Position numbers and translations under genes: made by a program. The notes beneath the pieces were generated by a model. The model had not been told where the DNA came from. It saw only the letters and a list, made by a program, of their open reading frames with translations, and did not search any database. Shown here piece by piece: positions 44,392 to 55,964 of a stretch of 64,000 nt of DNA (within the stretch, counting starts at the first letter, position 1; each line of letters begins with the position of its first letter). This DNA is from Achatina immaculata (lineage: Eukaryota; Mollusca; Gastropoda; Stylommatophora; Achatinidae). The stretch spans positions 55,321,710-55,385,709 of the forward strand of contig CM019692.1 of the NCBI GenBank assembly GCA_009760885.1, given 5' to 3'.

Positions 44392-44850
44392 ATTCAAGTG
44401 CCGTGCCGCGTGGCGTAGGCGATCACTTCTCTCCAAAATTCCCTGTATTTGGACTTGATTATGAGATCCGCCAGTGGCTTTCTTCCTAGCCACACTGACA
44501 GCCCATCCAGTAACTTCTCTCTCTGTCTTCCTCTGTCTCTTCTCCTTCAATTTTTTTTCAGTTGCCACAGTGTGTTCCAATTTTCCTCTTCTCAAGAAAT
44601 GTACTATAAATCTCGCTTGCCTGCCTTTAATCTTTGCTATAATTTGCTTTTTAACTCCAGCCTCTCTTAAGACTTCTTCATTAGTTTTCTTGGTACCTTC
44701 AACATCCTTCTTATAAACCACATTTCCATGACCTCCATTTCTCGCTGTACTCTCTTATTCATAGACCATGCTTCACATCCATAAAACTAAATTAGCTCGA
44801 TGTAACATTTAAGTGCTCGGAATCTTATTTCCATGGATCTATTAGTACAT
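44392..44850 (-). mobile_element. RTE-C-related LINE 3' part
   Basis: Minus strand, frames broken by indels. Reads LKCYIELI, WSMNKRVQREMEVMEMWFIR, EEVLREAGVKKQIIAKIKG, RQARFI, EKRQRKTEREVTGWAVSVAR and ends at YATRHGT-like sequence, parallel to the RTE-C copy at 28402-28991 but clearly diverged. No RT core. Confidence 0.78.
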
Positions 44851-45119
44851 AAAGCCAATGAACCACACAAGAACAAGTGTAACAATAAAACACGCAGAAT
44901 GACAGGTCGCCAAATAGCAAGCATGACATAATGACACAAATGCCATTTTCGGTTAGTCTGATGCCATCAGTTCAGGGAGTTGAGGACGTATTTCTCGTAC
45001 CTGTGGTTAGATCTTCAAAATTTCATGCAACTGTAACATTTACTGTGGGCGAATTGTTGATGAAATAAAGAAAAACAAATCCAACTATTAATCTACAAGT
45101 CAGGCACATACTGTTTATA

Positions 45120-45480
45120 TCATTTTACTTGAATAAATATCGTTTATACCAGACTCCTCGAACAAATACTGTTTATACCACATTTCTTGAACAAATATTG
45201 TTTACACCACATTATTTGAACACATATTGTTTATACCACATTACTTGAACAAATATTGTGTATAGCACATTTCTTGAACAACTGTTGTTTATACCACATT
45301 ACTTGAACAAACATTGCTTATACCACATTATTTGAACATCTGTTGTTTAGACCACATTACTTGAACAAATATTGCTTATACCACATTTCTTGAACAACTA
45401 TTGTTTATACCACATTTCTTGAACAACTATTGTTTATACAACATTTCTTTATCAAATATTGTTTATACCATATTATTTAA
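45120..45480. repeat. 29-bp minisatellite, ~12 copies
   Basis: Unit ACCACATTTCTTGAACAAAT plus ATTGTTTAT. Confidence 0.94.
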
Positions 45481-45484
45481 AAAT

Positions 45485-46385
45485 AACTTTCTGAAGGAGA
45501 AAAGTTATGTATATATGACTATATTTCTATCACAAAAAAGGAAAGAAACGATCAAAAGTGACAATCCAGCTCAACGTGGGTGAGCGAAAACGAAATTCAT
45601 TCTCATTAACTGAAGAATAATTAACTCTCTTCAACCCATTACTGAAAACATTAAAAAGATACCGAATTAGGGGATTAGAACAAGGAGAAGCAGAGGTTGA
45701 CCCTAGAAGGAAGAGAAACTGAGACCATTCAAGTTAAGGCATCAATATTAAGAGAAAAAAAAGGGGGGGAAGTTAGAATAGAAGGTCAGGAGCATCGATT
45801 CTGCTTTTCCACTCGAGCCAGGAGAGACATCCGTTGAAGACAGAGCTAGACAATATTGAATATCTACAAAAAAAAAATCATTCATTTCACCGAGAATCTT
45901 TCCGAACATCTGATGATGTTACCAGAGTCAGGAAGTTTTCGCTCGGGACAGAGCGGTCTTCTGTTTTCTTGCCTTCTAATTGTAAAAACAACACGGGAAC
46001 AGCTCTCAGACAATAGCTAATGCTCGTAAATTAAGAACTGCCTTGATTTATTGTGAAACTCCTCAGAGCTGTAGACGAGAATGAAGACAAAGCGGTTCTA
46101 AAACACCATCTTCCTTGATGGCAGGCTGACGCGTTCACACTCTTGGATGCGTGTGCTCCACAAGAGACTACAAGAAACATACAAGAGGGATATAAAAACA
46201 TGTTATACTCGTTTCTTATCCTAGGTCAGCTTCAAGATTACCTATGGGTTATTAATTTTTTAAGAATCATCCTATTTGTCCAATACAAAAGACGAGTATT
46301 TCGGTTCTGTGGCGGTAGAGTCATCACACTCACTTGCCTGACAAAAGCGGGACTTACAGACGCTTCTTTGAATTGGTCCTGCTTG
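45485..46385. other. no gene recognised
   Basis: Unique AT-rich sequence. Confidence 0.5.
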
Positions 46386-46387
46386 TT

Positions 46388-46745
46388 TTTAACAGTTTAC
46401 TGTCCCCCAATTGCTCACGGTTTTTAAGTTTACTGTCCCCCAATTTCTCCTGTTTTTTTAAAAGTTTACAGTCCCAAGTTGCGCCTGTCTTTTTAGTTTA
46501 CTGTCGCCAGTCGCTCTTGTTCTTAAGTATACTGTCCCCATTGCTCTTGTTTTTTAGTTTACTGTCCCCAACTGCTCCTGTTTTTTTTAGTTTACTATCT
46601 CTAATTGCACGTGTTTTTTAGTTTATGTCCCTCAACTACTCCCGTTTTCTAGTTTAGTGTCCCCCAAATGCTCCTGTTTGGTTTTTAGTTTATTGTTCCT
46701 CAATTCCTTCTGTTTTTTTTTATAGTTTACTGTCCCCCAGTTGCT
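46388..46745. repeat. ~30-bp minisatellite, ~12 copies
   Basis: Unit TTTTTAGTTTACTGTCCCCA plus ATTGCTCCTG with variable T runs. Confidence 0.92.
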
Positions 46746-46749
46746 GTGG

Positions 46750-47470
46750 CTATACAGAAATTATTAATTTTTCACGCTGAGCATACTCTGTGACATAAAG
46801 GTTATGTCTTAGCCTATGTATGTGTGTGTGTGTTTGTTTGTTTGTCATTATTCTTACTTTTGGTCCTCCAACCCCCACATGACATTTCATGAACTCCAAC
46901 ATGACATTTGCCTATTTCTCTGATAAAACTAACGGTGTTTGTAAATATACTGTCATCAATCTTTACCGTTAAAACTTATTTACTAGTGATGTCTTGCTTG
47001 AATAAAGCGGTAGATTTCTAACGATTTGAGCAAAAAAAGTTATTTTACTCAGGACAGGAAAAGAGATTCCAGCACAGTCTTTCACAAACCTGCAGACTTC
47101 GCGTTTTGTTCTAGTTGTTTGGTTAACAGCGAAAAAATCCAAGCAACCTGCTTGCCTCTGCAAATCATTTCCTATTTTAGAACCGGATGACAGTTATCTG
47201 TCTTTTAAAAATGTTTTTAGAAGTATTGTGCTGTCACATTTGCCCAGAATGGCCTTCTATGCTCATTTCTGTTACGTCATATCTTTCTTTATTCTCGTCT
47301 GTTTTTCTTCTTATCGTTTCTATGATGCTCTATACCCTGATATGAATGACTTCCTTAAGCTATCTGATTTATGGATCCGTAGCCGTCAAGAAATTTAAGC
47401 TTTCTTAAAACTATGATTTGAAATCTACGTCTAATCATTCGTCAGGTTTGGCCAGCCATAATTTATCAAG
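46750..47470. other. no gene recognised
   Basis: Unique AT-rich sequence with a short (TG)n at 46821-46834. Confidence 0.5.
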
Positions 47471-47477
47471 ACATCTC

Positions 47478-47708
47478 TCCCTCCATTGGTAACCCCAGTA
47501 ACAGGCCTATCTTAGCTAAAGTGGCAATGATGGCTAAAGCTCTCATAGTAGTTGTGTCTACTAAAGAGATGTTGCATACGCTCTGCATTTTAGCTTCATT
47601 CATAGACTTAAAACCCAGTCCCATTTCGCCACGATGCTGTGCTTCAACATCTTCACCACATCGGCTGCAGGCAACATTCTGCTCGCAGCTCCAGGGAGAC
47701 AGAACTTC
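47478..47708 (-). repeat. R1 dispersed repeat, copy d
   Basis: Complement reads CTCCCTGGAGCTGCGAGCAG, GCCGATGTGGTGAAGATGTT, CACAGCATCGTGGCG and CAACATCTCTTTAGTAG, ending GGCCTGTTACTGGGGTTACC: the 5' two thirds of R1 on the minus strand. Confidence 0.85.
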
Positions 47709-47714
47709 CATACA

Positions 47715-48410
47715 TTATGTTTTACTGAAAGTTTGTATTTCCTTTTTGTTATACAGCCTTAAGTATGTTATTTCCATAATTCGTCTCAGAAACTTCGTTT
47801 CTTAATTCGTCGATTTGTCTTTCTAGTTCATTAGCGGGTGTCCAGAGTCCAGTTTATCTTATCCGTGCATGGATCTGATAAACACTAAACACATCCAGTA
47901 GGTCATGTGGCTTTCCTGCTTTAGATCGTCTGGGTTGATTTCGCTGGTTATAATCGGTTCAAAAGCTGGATCGGATCTCCTAGTGTTTGGTCTCCAAAGG
48001 GTTAGTTTACAGAGAAAAGAAATCTTATGACTAGAAAGTGGCAGAGCTTTTTTTTTTTTGCTTTCTAAACCAGTGCTCTCAAACTTTTCCAGGTTGTGAC
48101 CTCCTTAAGTCAATGATAATTCTCTACGATCCCTCGATACTCCTTCGTCACGTGGTTTACATGAAAATATTCTCGAACATTCCTATTTGTTGACATCTTA
48201 CGGATGTTTTCATTTTTTCTTTCCTAAGGTATAAAAATTAAAATAATACTCAGACTTTCTCCTGCAGCCTCCACATGACACTCATGGACGCCCACATGAC
48301 ATTTAGTGGAGGTCCACACGACACTAAGTTAAACTCACACTGGGAATCGATGTTGCAGACAAACATAACGGCTACGGCTATGAAATTATTGACAAAATGA
48401 CCCGTGTCAC
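47715..48410. other. no gene recognised
   Basis: Unique AT-rich sequence. Confidence 0.5.
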
Positions 48411-48417
48411 ACAAGTT

Positions 48418-48680
48418 TTATTTCGTCATGTAATCAGACGCAACAGGTTGTATCTTACAACTTGGAACATGATCGACAATTAAATATTCATAACCAGCAA
48501 CCAACAGTAGTCCATATCTTTCATTACTTGTAATTACGATCTTGTCAAATGTCGTAAAACACAGCTTCTCTGTATCAAACAAGTTGAGCTTCATAGTCAT
48601 AAACGCACAAGTTGAACTTCTTTTACAGAGGTCGACTTCATGAGTTACCAGTAGCAAACAAATATCATAAATGAACGGAA
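48418..48680 (-). CDS. candidate terminal coding exon, unrecognised
   Basis: A minus-strand open frame of 86 codons follows a textbook acceptor (CTATTTTTCGTTTTTGTCAG|) and ends in a TAA that overlaps an AATAAA polyadenylation signal at 48417-48422. Entry phase is 1. The protein has a hydrophobic start (PFIYDICLLLV), several cysteines and a tail containing YGLLLVAGYEYLIVDHV. I do not recognise the family. It contains no array, unlike most open frames here. It could be the last exon of the CUB gene (phase 1 would fit a canonical 27-nt microexon) or of another gene, or a chance frame. Confidence 0.3.
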
Positions 48681-49089
48681 CTGACAAAAACGAAAAATAG
48701 AACGAGCTAATGTTCTGTTTGGTTTATTTATTTTTTTTTTTTAACATAAAATTTTCACACAGGGAATCATTCAGTTATAATTCCATAACTAATTTTCATT
48801 TTATCTGTTATTTCTATTTTCCTCAATTTAGATTCCTAAACAAAGGCATTGATTTTCTATATTTATTAATCATCTTTGGCTAATTCTTCTTGCAAAATAT
48901 CCAGGGAAAAAATTACGGTCATTGATTGGAAAGATTTGTTTGTTTAGTGTCTTTATAATATTCATCGCTTCCATTTTGCTCAGCAAAGCATTTTGTACCG
49001 TGGTTTCGTTTGTTTGTTTCTTAGATAGTGTTGTATATTGAATTAGACTCTCATGTTGCTTCTGTTGATGGGTTTTTTGTTTCTTGTGT

Positions 49090-49395
49090 TAATTTTGTGA
49101 CTGTTTCTTCTGTTAATCTTGTTCCTGTTTCTTCTGTTAATTCAGTGCCTGTTTTTTCTGTTAATTTTGTGCCTGTTTCTTTAGTTACTATTATGCTTGT
49201 TTTTTTTTTTTGGTTAATTTTGTGCCTTTTTTGTTAATATTGTGCCTGTTTCGTCTGTTATTTTGTGTCTAATTCTTATGCTAATATTTTTTTGCCTATT
49301 TCTTCTGTTAATTTTTTGCCTGTTTCTTCTGTTAATTTTTTTTTGCCTGTTTCTTCTGTTAATTTTCTGCCTGTTTCTTTGAATGTACTTTATCA
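49090..49395. repeat. 24-bp minisatellite, ~12 copies
   Basis: Unit TGCCTGTTTCTTCTGTTAAT plus TTTG; poly-T expansions in several units. Confidence 0.93.
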
Positions 49396-49714
49396 CATTC
49401 TTTCTTTCAGCTTTCTCTCACCATCTCTACTCCCCACGCGCTTCCTGTGTGTCTGTCTAATCCTTTTCCGATTATTGGCGTCTAGTTATCAATCTTTTCA
49501 TTTTTACCTTGTTCAATGCACTTTTTTCCCGCCATATGTCAGAATGTCACCTCTGCATCTCTCCCCCCCCCCTCTCTCTCTCTCTCTCCGCCTTCTTCTC
49601 TTTCCAAGATTGCTTTACTAAAAAATGCATTTGTAGAAATATTAATATTCCAACAGTTCCTGATCCTGTCAACCTGTGATCTCATTCCCCCCTCCCTTCC
49701 TTACAATGTAAAGA

Positions 49715-50060
49715 GATAAATATTCCAACAGTTTGAGTCTGTTAATTTGTGTCCCACCCCACCCCCTACCCACCCTCTTACTCTGTAGATAAATATTCCA
49801 ATAGTTTGAGCCTGTTAATTTGTGTCCCACCCCCTACCCACCCTCTTACTCTGTAGATAAATATTCCAATAGTTTGAGTCTGTTAATTTGTGTCCCACCC
49901 CTACCCACCCTCTTACTCTGTAGATAAATATTCCAACAGTGTGAGTCTGTTATTCTGTAGTACCATTCCCTCCTGACCCTACGCACCCTCCACACTGAGT
50001 CTGTCAACGCCTCTTCCCTCCCTCCCTCCCCTACAGTGAAGAAAGATCAATATTAAAACA
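49715..50060. repeat. ~66-bp minisatellite, ~5 copies
   Basis: Unit GATAAATATTCCAACAGTTT, GAGTCTGTTAATTTGTGTCC and CACCCCCTACCCACCCTCTT; the outer copies are decayed. Confidence 0.9.
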
Positions 50061-50064
50061 GTCT

Positions 50065-51100
50065 TGAGTGGTATCTGTAGTCCCAAAGACGGCCCCACCC
50101 CATTCCCTCTTCGAAATGCTAAAATTCACACTGGAAGGAAATTCCCAACTGTTTGAGAACCGCTGACGTTGTTTATAGGGCAGTCTTCAGTTTTTGCACA
50201 TTTCCTCTCAATCTCCAAAGCATTCTCCACTTTCCACATTCAGCTTTCTTGTCCACGAGGCATTGCTTCATTTCACGCAATCCCTCTCCGCTTCTATGAA
50301 AACTTACCGCATCCAATATTTATGTCTTGTCCTTACAGCATTTTCTGATCATCATCCTATAGCTCTGTATTTAAACAAGAGAGCAATATCTTGGCAGAAA
50401 ACGTGGTTGTCCTAATGCAACAACCAGCGTATGGCAAAAGAAGAGCAAGCGAGGTTCTAAAAAAATAAGAGTAAATGAAATAAATGGACAGAAATATTAA
50501 ATATCAGAATAGCATTCCACCCCCCTCCCCCCCTCACCCCCAAGGCGAATTTCTATAAGGAAGGAAGCAACGAGACAGAGAAAAACCTGATATTGAAGAA
50601 TAAACGCAAGGCAAACATAAGAGATTTTCTCATCATTCATGTGAGATGGGAAGAACTGGGGAAAGCTAGTTAAAAGAACTTCCACATGAAATTTGCCCTT
50701 CGCGGGAAACGAGGCATTATCGGAGTTAGAAATAGAGGGTCACACCAGTAGACTAGGGACGCATATGCAAAGAAAATGGAACCTGTACGACAAATAACGC
50801 ATTGTTGTTACTGTGGCCAGTTCTAGCCATCAAATATTGGCAGAATTAGCCAGGAGAGATAGTGATCAGTAAAATAATACGTTTCAGTTTACATGAACAA
50901 CAGGCACCCGTCTTGTTCATTGTCGCGCCTACGTTATCTATCTACTTTTGTCGTGAGAATGCAAAGGGGAACTGTATTAAAGGCATAGAAATTATAAAAC
51001 TGATGGGAGAAAGTGATACAAGAGCGTGTCCTCAGTGACCAATAAGCAAATGTTCTTGTTTCGTCATGGTAAAATCTGGACATTATAAAAACGACGTATT
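50065..51100. other. no gene recognised
   Basis: Unique sequence with a C-rich run at 50518-50539. Confidence 0.5.
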
Positions 51101-51111
51101 CTGGCCCCCAA

Positions 51112-51460
51112 CTCACGATTATGGCTCTCGTTTCCGCTTTTTTTACTTACATTCATGGCTCTCGCTTCCTCCTTGCAGCATATGTTTATGGTTTATTTTT
51201 ACAATACATGTTTATGTCTCTTGCTTCTATTTTACAGTCCATGTTTATGGCTCTTGCTTCTGTCTTACAGTTCATGTTCATGGCTCTTTCTTCTATCCCC
51301 CAACCCACGTTAATGGCTCTTGCTTCTAACCCTCCAAATCACATTCATGGCTCATTTTTCTACCCTCCAACCCACTTTCATGGCTCTTGCTTCTAACCCT
51401 TCAAATCACGTTCATGGCTCTTACTTCTACCCTCCAACCGACATGCATGGCTCTCAACAG
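51112..51460. repeat. ~31-bp minisatellite, ~11 copies
   Basis: Unit TTCATGGCTCTTGCTTCTAC plus CCTCCAACCCACG. Confidence 0.92.
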
Positions 51461-51609
51461 TCTTTGAACTATCAATGTTTCCTAATAAACAGCGCTGACC
51501 AGAAATAAATGGGGAAACTAAAAAGAAATAATATTCTACTAAAAAGAAATAAATAATATTCTATATTTTCTTTTAAACGAGTGCTACAGAAACGAAGTGA
51601 AGTACTCAC

Positions 51610-51636
51610 GTGATGATGTTGTGGGTAGCGCGGAAT
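51610..51636 (-). CDS. candidate 27-nt microexon, possible end of the CUB domain
   Basis: On the minus strand a 27-nt segment is bounded by a strong acceptor (GCTGTTTTGTTTCACAG|) and a strong donor (|GTGAGTACT). In one frame it reads FRATHNII, which is what a CUB domain needs right after the GKNQKQG that ends exon B. However exon B exits in phase 1 and this frame needs an entry phase of 2, so canonical joining gives a different frame (D-S-A-L-P-T-T-S-S). Either one base is missing in this sequence near 57135, or the exon is spliced in a way not visible here, or it is chance. Length 27 is divisible by three. Confidence 0.42.
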
Positions 51637-51911
51637 CTGTGAAACAAAACAGCACAATGAGATTCTGAATGTACGTACATTAATCAGGACAGAAAAATGT
51701 CAAGTTTCAAATCTACCATTATAAATAACGTTGAAATATACGACTAAGAGAGCTATGAATTAAATATTAAAATGATAAAGAGTCTTATGTCTGTATGAAA
51801 GAAGTGTGTTTTCAGTCTCTGTGGTGAGGCAAAGTATCACATTTTCGAGGTGGAAGGAGGGGGGGGGGGGCGGGGGAGGAGTGAAGGGACTGAATGATTA
51901 TGTACGAATCA

Positions 51912-51980
51912 CATCATCGCGTCCAAATGGGACGGGGTTATGGCGGCTATTTTTTCAGCCTCTGAGAACATATCTTCCTC
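51912..51980 (+). repeat. R1 dispersed repeat, fragment f
   Basis: ACATCATCGCGTCCAAATGG and GACGGGGTTATGGCGGCTAT plus TTTTTCAGCCTCTGAGAACA match the region 31978-32035 of copy b. Confidence 0.6.
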
Positions 51981-52439
51981 TTCCTACACTTTTTCCGAAC
52001 AGAATTCTGAGTTCTTAACACAGAATGCCGTGCACTCATTTATACAGATATGTCAAAATGGGGGTGTAATGAAAGCGGGAGTAGAGTCCAGTGTCTTCAG
52101 TACGGGAGACAAAATAAGAAAGAATATCAAAGGAGCTGCAGGTTACATCATGATATACCAAGGATTTTTAATGTTTCTTTTACGATTACAGACCCCCGAT
52201 GGACTGCTCAATATGCTCCACCACCCTGATAGCCAGACTGTGGCAATCGTCGGCTTTATCACCTGTCATATTAGGTAGCAGTATTGCTTCGAAAGGTGTC
52301 AACTCTCTGGCTTTATTTTGGGGGAGCTAGAAACAGAAGAGGTGAAAAAAAATTGTAATCTAGCAACAGGATCTGTTTTCCATATCCCCACCACCTGTTT
52401 TCTAGTCACAAGGGTCTGCTTTCCAGACCTGAAGCGTAA

Positions 52440-52655
52440 GTGTCCTATACCCCCCAGCGTCTGTTTCTCATATCCCCAGCGTCTGTTTCCATATCCCTAG
52501 CGTCTGTTTCACATACCCGCCAGCGTCTGTTTCTCAGATCTCAAACCCATGCTTCCCATACTCCCAGCTGTTTCCCATACTCCCATCATGTGTTTCTCAT
52601 ACCCCCAGCATCTGTTTCCCATATCTCTAGCGTCTGTTTTCCATACCCCAGCATT
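52440..52655. repeat. ~23-bp minisatellite, left block
   Basis: About nine copies of CAGCGTCTGTTTCCCATATC-type units; resumes at 52757. Confidence 0.9.
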
Positions 52656-52756
52656 TGAAACAAGATGTTGTGTCACAGAGATATCGTTTCATAGAGATGC
52701 CGTGCCAAAAGATGTTGTGTCACTGTGTATTCGAAGATCCTACTGAGATTATCTGT
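52656..52756. repeat. copy of the 56-kb repeat inside another minisatellite
   Basis: CAAGATGTTGTGTCACAGAG, ATATCGTTTCATAGAGATGC and GTGTATTCGAAGATCCTACT match 56230-56335 (including its non-repeated end GTATTTGAAGATCGTACTAA), showing a mobile or duplicated unit. Confidence 0.75.
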
Positions 52757-52945
52757 CGCTCCAGCGTCTGTTTCCCATAACTCCAGAGTCTGTTTCCCAT
52801 AACTCCAGAGTTTGTTTCCCATAACTCCAGCGTCAGTTTCCCGTAACTCCAGAGTCTGTTTCCTATAACCCCAGAGTCTGTTTCCCATAACTCCAGCGTC
52901 TATTTCCCATAACTCCAGAGTATGTTTCCCATACGTTATGGATAC
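52757..52945. repeat. ~23-bp minisatellite, right block
   Basis: About eight copies of CCATAACTCCAGAGTCTGTT, a sub-family of the left block. Confidence 0.9.
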
Positions 52946-52949
52946 ACCC

Positions 52950-53400
52950 CACCCCCCACACACACACACTCACACACATTTTAAGAACCACTGTTATACT
53001 GAAGAAAAAAAAACTGTGTACGATGAAACAGAGGAAGTGGGAAAACTGATAACAGATCTGACGAACGTTTGAAATTAAACTGAAACAAATGTTTCTTTTC
53101 TTCTCTTCTTGTTAATTAACAAGAATTGCAACAAGAATCAACTAAACTTCGTGAAAGCGATGGATTCGGACCACATCTTTCTATTCAGCTTGAGAGAAAC
53201 CGCAAGAAGAACATACAGAAAACACTGTCAACATCTCTGGTTTTAGCCGAACTCTTAAATTTCAGCTCTTTATTCACCAGGCAAAGTCTTCTAGCAGACA
53301 TCCCCCTTCTAATTAAATCATGATCAGTAGTTCTAGAGCTACTGCAAGAAATATTGATTTTCTCATTACAGAATGGGAGAAACGGTGTGTGTGTGATTGT
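52950..53400. other. no gene recognised
   Basis: Unique AT-rich sequence. Confidence 0.5.
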
Positions 53401-53424
53401 GTGTGAGAGAGAGACGGCTAACAA

Positions 53425-54260
53425 GAATCTTCTTCTTCATCTTGTTCTTGCGGTTATTTTTCTTGTTCTTCGTGGTGTTCTTTTTCTTCGTTGTTTTCCT
53501 TGTTCTTCATGTTCTTCTTGTTTTTCTTATCGTTCTTGTTGTTCTTCTTATTCTTCATCTTTTTTCTTGCTTTTTTTTCTTGTTGTTTATGTTCTTCTTA
53601 TTGTTATTCTTGTTCTATTTCTTACTGTTTTATTCTTATTTTATTCTCCTTATTTTTATTCTCCTTGTTCTTCTTGTTTTTGTTTTTGTTGTTTTTGTTG
53701 TTTTTGTTCTTGTTGTTCTTGCTCTTTTTCTTCTTCTACTTCTTCTTGTGTTCTGTTCTTGTTCTTGCTGTTCTCGTTCTTCTTTTCTTCTTGTTTTTGT
53801 TCTTGTTCTTTTTGTTCTACTTGTCCTTGTTCTTCTTCTTTTTCTTGTTCTTGTTTTTGTTCTTTTTCTTGTTGTTCTTGTTGTTCTCGTTCTTATTGTT
53901 TTTGTTGTTCTTTTTGTTGTTCTTATTTGTCTTACTGTTTTTGTTGTTCTTCTTATTCTTCATTTTTTCTTGTTTTTTTCTTGTTCTTCTTGTTCTTTTT
54001 GTTCTTCTTGTTCTTCTTCTTACTCCTTTATTCTTGTTCTCCTTATTTTTATTCTTCTTGTTCTTGTTCTTCTTGTTTTTGTTCTTTTTGTTCTTGTTGT
54101 TCTTGCTCTTTTTCTTTTTGTACTTCTTCTTGTGTTCTGTTCTTGTTCTTGTTGTTCTCGTTCTTCTTTTTTTTGTTCTTCTTCTTGTTTTTGTTCTTGT
54201 TCTTCTTGTTCTTGTTGTTCTCGTTCTTGTTGTTGTTGTTGGTATTCTTCTTATGCTGCT
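53425..54260. repeat. 840-bp (TTCTTG)-rich tract
   Basis: T-rich strand almost lacking A, made of TTCTTGTTCTTCTTGTTTTT-like words. It opens three long overlapping plus frames (up to 400 codons of Phe, Leu, Cys, Ser) and lysine-rich minus frames; none is a gene. Possible origin: expansion of a short GAAC/AAG motif. Confidence 0.93.
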
Positions 54261-54284
54261 TCTTCTTCTGTCTCCCACGAGTTA

Positions 54285-54375
54285 TTTTCAGCCACTGCGT
54301 TGAAGATGTTGAACCACACAACATCGTGTAGAACTGGAATGGGATTGAGGCGATTCTTTGTTCTGTCCCTGTGTA
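54285..54375 (+). repeat. R1 dispersed repeat, copy e head
   Basis: GCCACTGCGTTGAAGATGTT and CACACAACATCGTGTAGAAC match the 5' part of R1 copy c (GCCGATGCGGTGAAGATGTT, CACAACATCGTGTCGGCATA). The body follows at 54820 after an interruption. Confidence 0.7.
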
Positions 54376-54465
54376 GAGAGGTTCTCAGCAGAGCACACAC
54401 ATGTAGAGAGGTTCTCAGCAGAGCACACACATGTAGAGAAGTTCTCATCAGGTCACACACATGTA
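54376..54465. repeat. 30-bp tandem repeat, 3 copies
   Basis: TGTAGAGAGGTTCTCAGCAG plus AGCACACACA, three times. Confidence 0.9.
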
Positions 54466-54659
54466 GCTGTCACAGAAAACTAGATTCCGCATATCAGTGT
54501 CAGATTATTCTCTCGTCAGTTACCGAACACACTGTCACTTGCTTACTTCAACTGTCACTTTATTTAATGTATATGACGCAGGCCTATGAGTGTTTTTAGC
54601 CCAAAACTCACGATTCGCAGCAGCTTGTACAACTGACATACATTGCTAGTGGCCGCCAC

Positions 54660-54662
<3 letters not shown>

Positions 54663-54700
<38 letters not shown>
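54663..54700. repeat. (CT)n microsatellite
   Basis: About 36 bp of CT. Confidence 0.94.
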
Positions 54701-54819
54701 GTCACACTTCCCGCCAGTCGCTCGCAGTCACTCGACACCTTCATTCGTTCCCATTACACCTGAGTGGAACTAAGGAAACAGGGAGTGTACGATTCTTTTC
54801 TTGAAATACTCCACTGCCA

Positions 54820-54985
54820 TGGAGACAATGACGATTCCTGATTCCATTAGCCAGACTAGAAATGTTACTGGGGTTTATCAACAGAAAGGTGAGACAGGGT
54901 CTTGGTTTGGTATGGTTTACTAGCCCTGAGGCTAGCATATCAGCTATGGGTCGATGACTGGCAAATCAGACAGCGTATTCGTCCC
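54820..54985 (+). repeat. R1 dispersed repeat, copy e body
   Basis: CGATTCCTGATTCCATTAGCC, ATGTTACTGGGGTTTATCAA and ATATCAGCTATGGGTCGATG follow the R1 block order. Confidence 0.78.
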
Positions 54986-54989
54986 TTAT

Positions 54990-55960
54990 GAAGACAGCAC
55001 AAGACCTGAAAGAAAGTGAGAAGACGGTCTTAAAGTCTCTGCTAATAACGAAAAAAAAGGGTGGAAGAGTCAGTCTGCAGCCATGATGAATTTTGGTTGA
55101 CAATTACAGTCCATTACTACTTTTCCGGAAAAAGAAAGACCAAGGATAAGTAGAAAAACTGATGAAAATAGAGTTGATGTCCTGTGGTGTCTAGTTCTTT
55201 AAGAGCAGCAGTCTAGTTTTCTGAAGCTCTGTGCCAGCCCCTACTTTTGGGGCTCGTGTTATGATAAAACTCTGATACCCAGCTTGATGAGTAAATAAAG
55301 AATGTATTGGATAAAAATGCTAGACACTAAACTATAATAACAGAAGTAAAAGGCTAAAGATATAACATAAACTGTCCATACCATTCTTTATTGACTTGGC
55401 TTCTTTGGATGGAGTTTTATTGATAAATTCATATGTTGCGGCAAAACCTGAAATTTAAAAAAAAACATATAGTTTGCATTACATTTGAATGGTCCATCTC
55501 TTTCTTGGACACGAAAACTTCTATTTTATGAAGATATTCATTCATTTCATCTTTTAGTTTCACCTTTTCTTTTCGCATTTTTTTTTTGCACTAATTATTT
55601 GCTTCAGAAAGTTTATTGTGGATATATAGATTCAAAGATATCACTTGTGTTTTTTTTTTTTGTGTGTGTAGATTTTTAATTTCACTAATCTCTCACAATA
55701 TGCAGAACAATGATGAAGATTATGACCAGGGTGATGGACGGTTAAGGTGTCTTTTTTTTCATTTTCAGCTAGAAAAATGATGTTGTTGATAACAACTGTT
55801 CTGTGTTTTGAATAATATAGGGTCATCAGCGTTGTCTTTGCACTTGGATGCCTTGTGTAAATAAAAAACTGATGAAGGTGATGAACAGGTCGTCTTGTTG
55901 TCTTAACGTAACTTGATATTCGTATCTAGCGGTGTCACATTTCGCTCTAGGCTCTTCCAT
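54990..55960. other. no gene recognised
   Basis: Unique AT-rich sequence with T-runs. Confidence 0.5.
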
Positions 55961-55964
55961 TTTA

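Noticed and set aside
46969..47163. possible minus-strand exon with GATTTGCAG acceptor and CTGCAG|GTTTGTG donor
   Set aside because: Polypyrimidine tract is poor and the peptide has no recognisable similarity.
53397..54599. 400-codon plus frame and overlapping 325- and 270-codon frames rich in Phe, Leu, Ser and Cys
   Set aside because: All lie in the TTCTTG tract where stop codons are nearly impossible; low complexity, three frames open at once, no domain.
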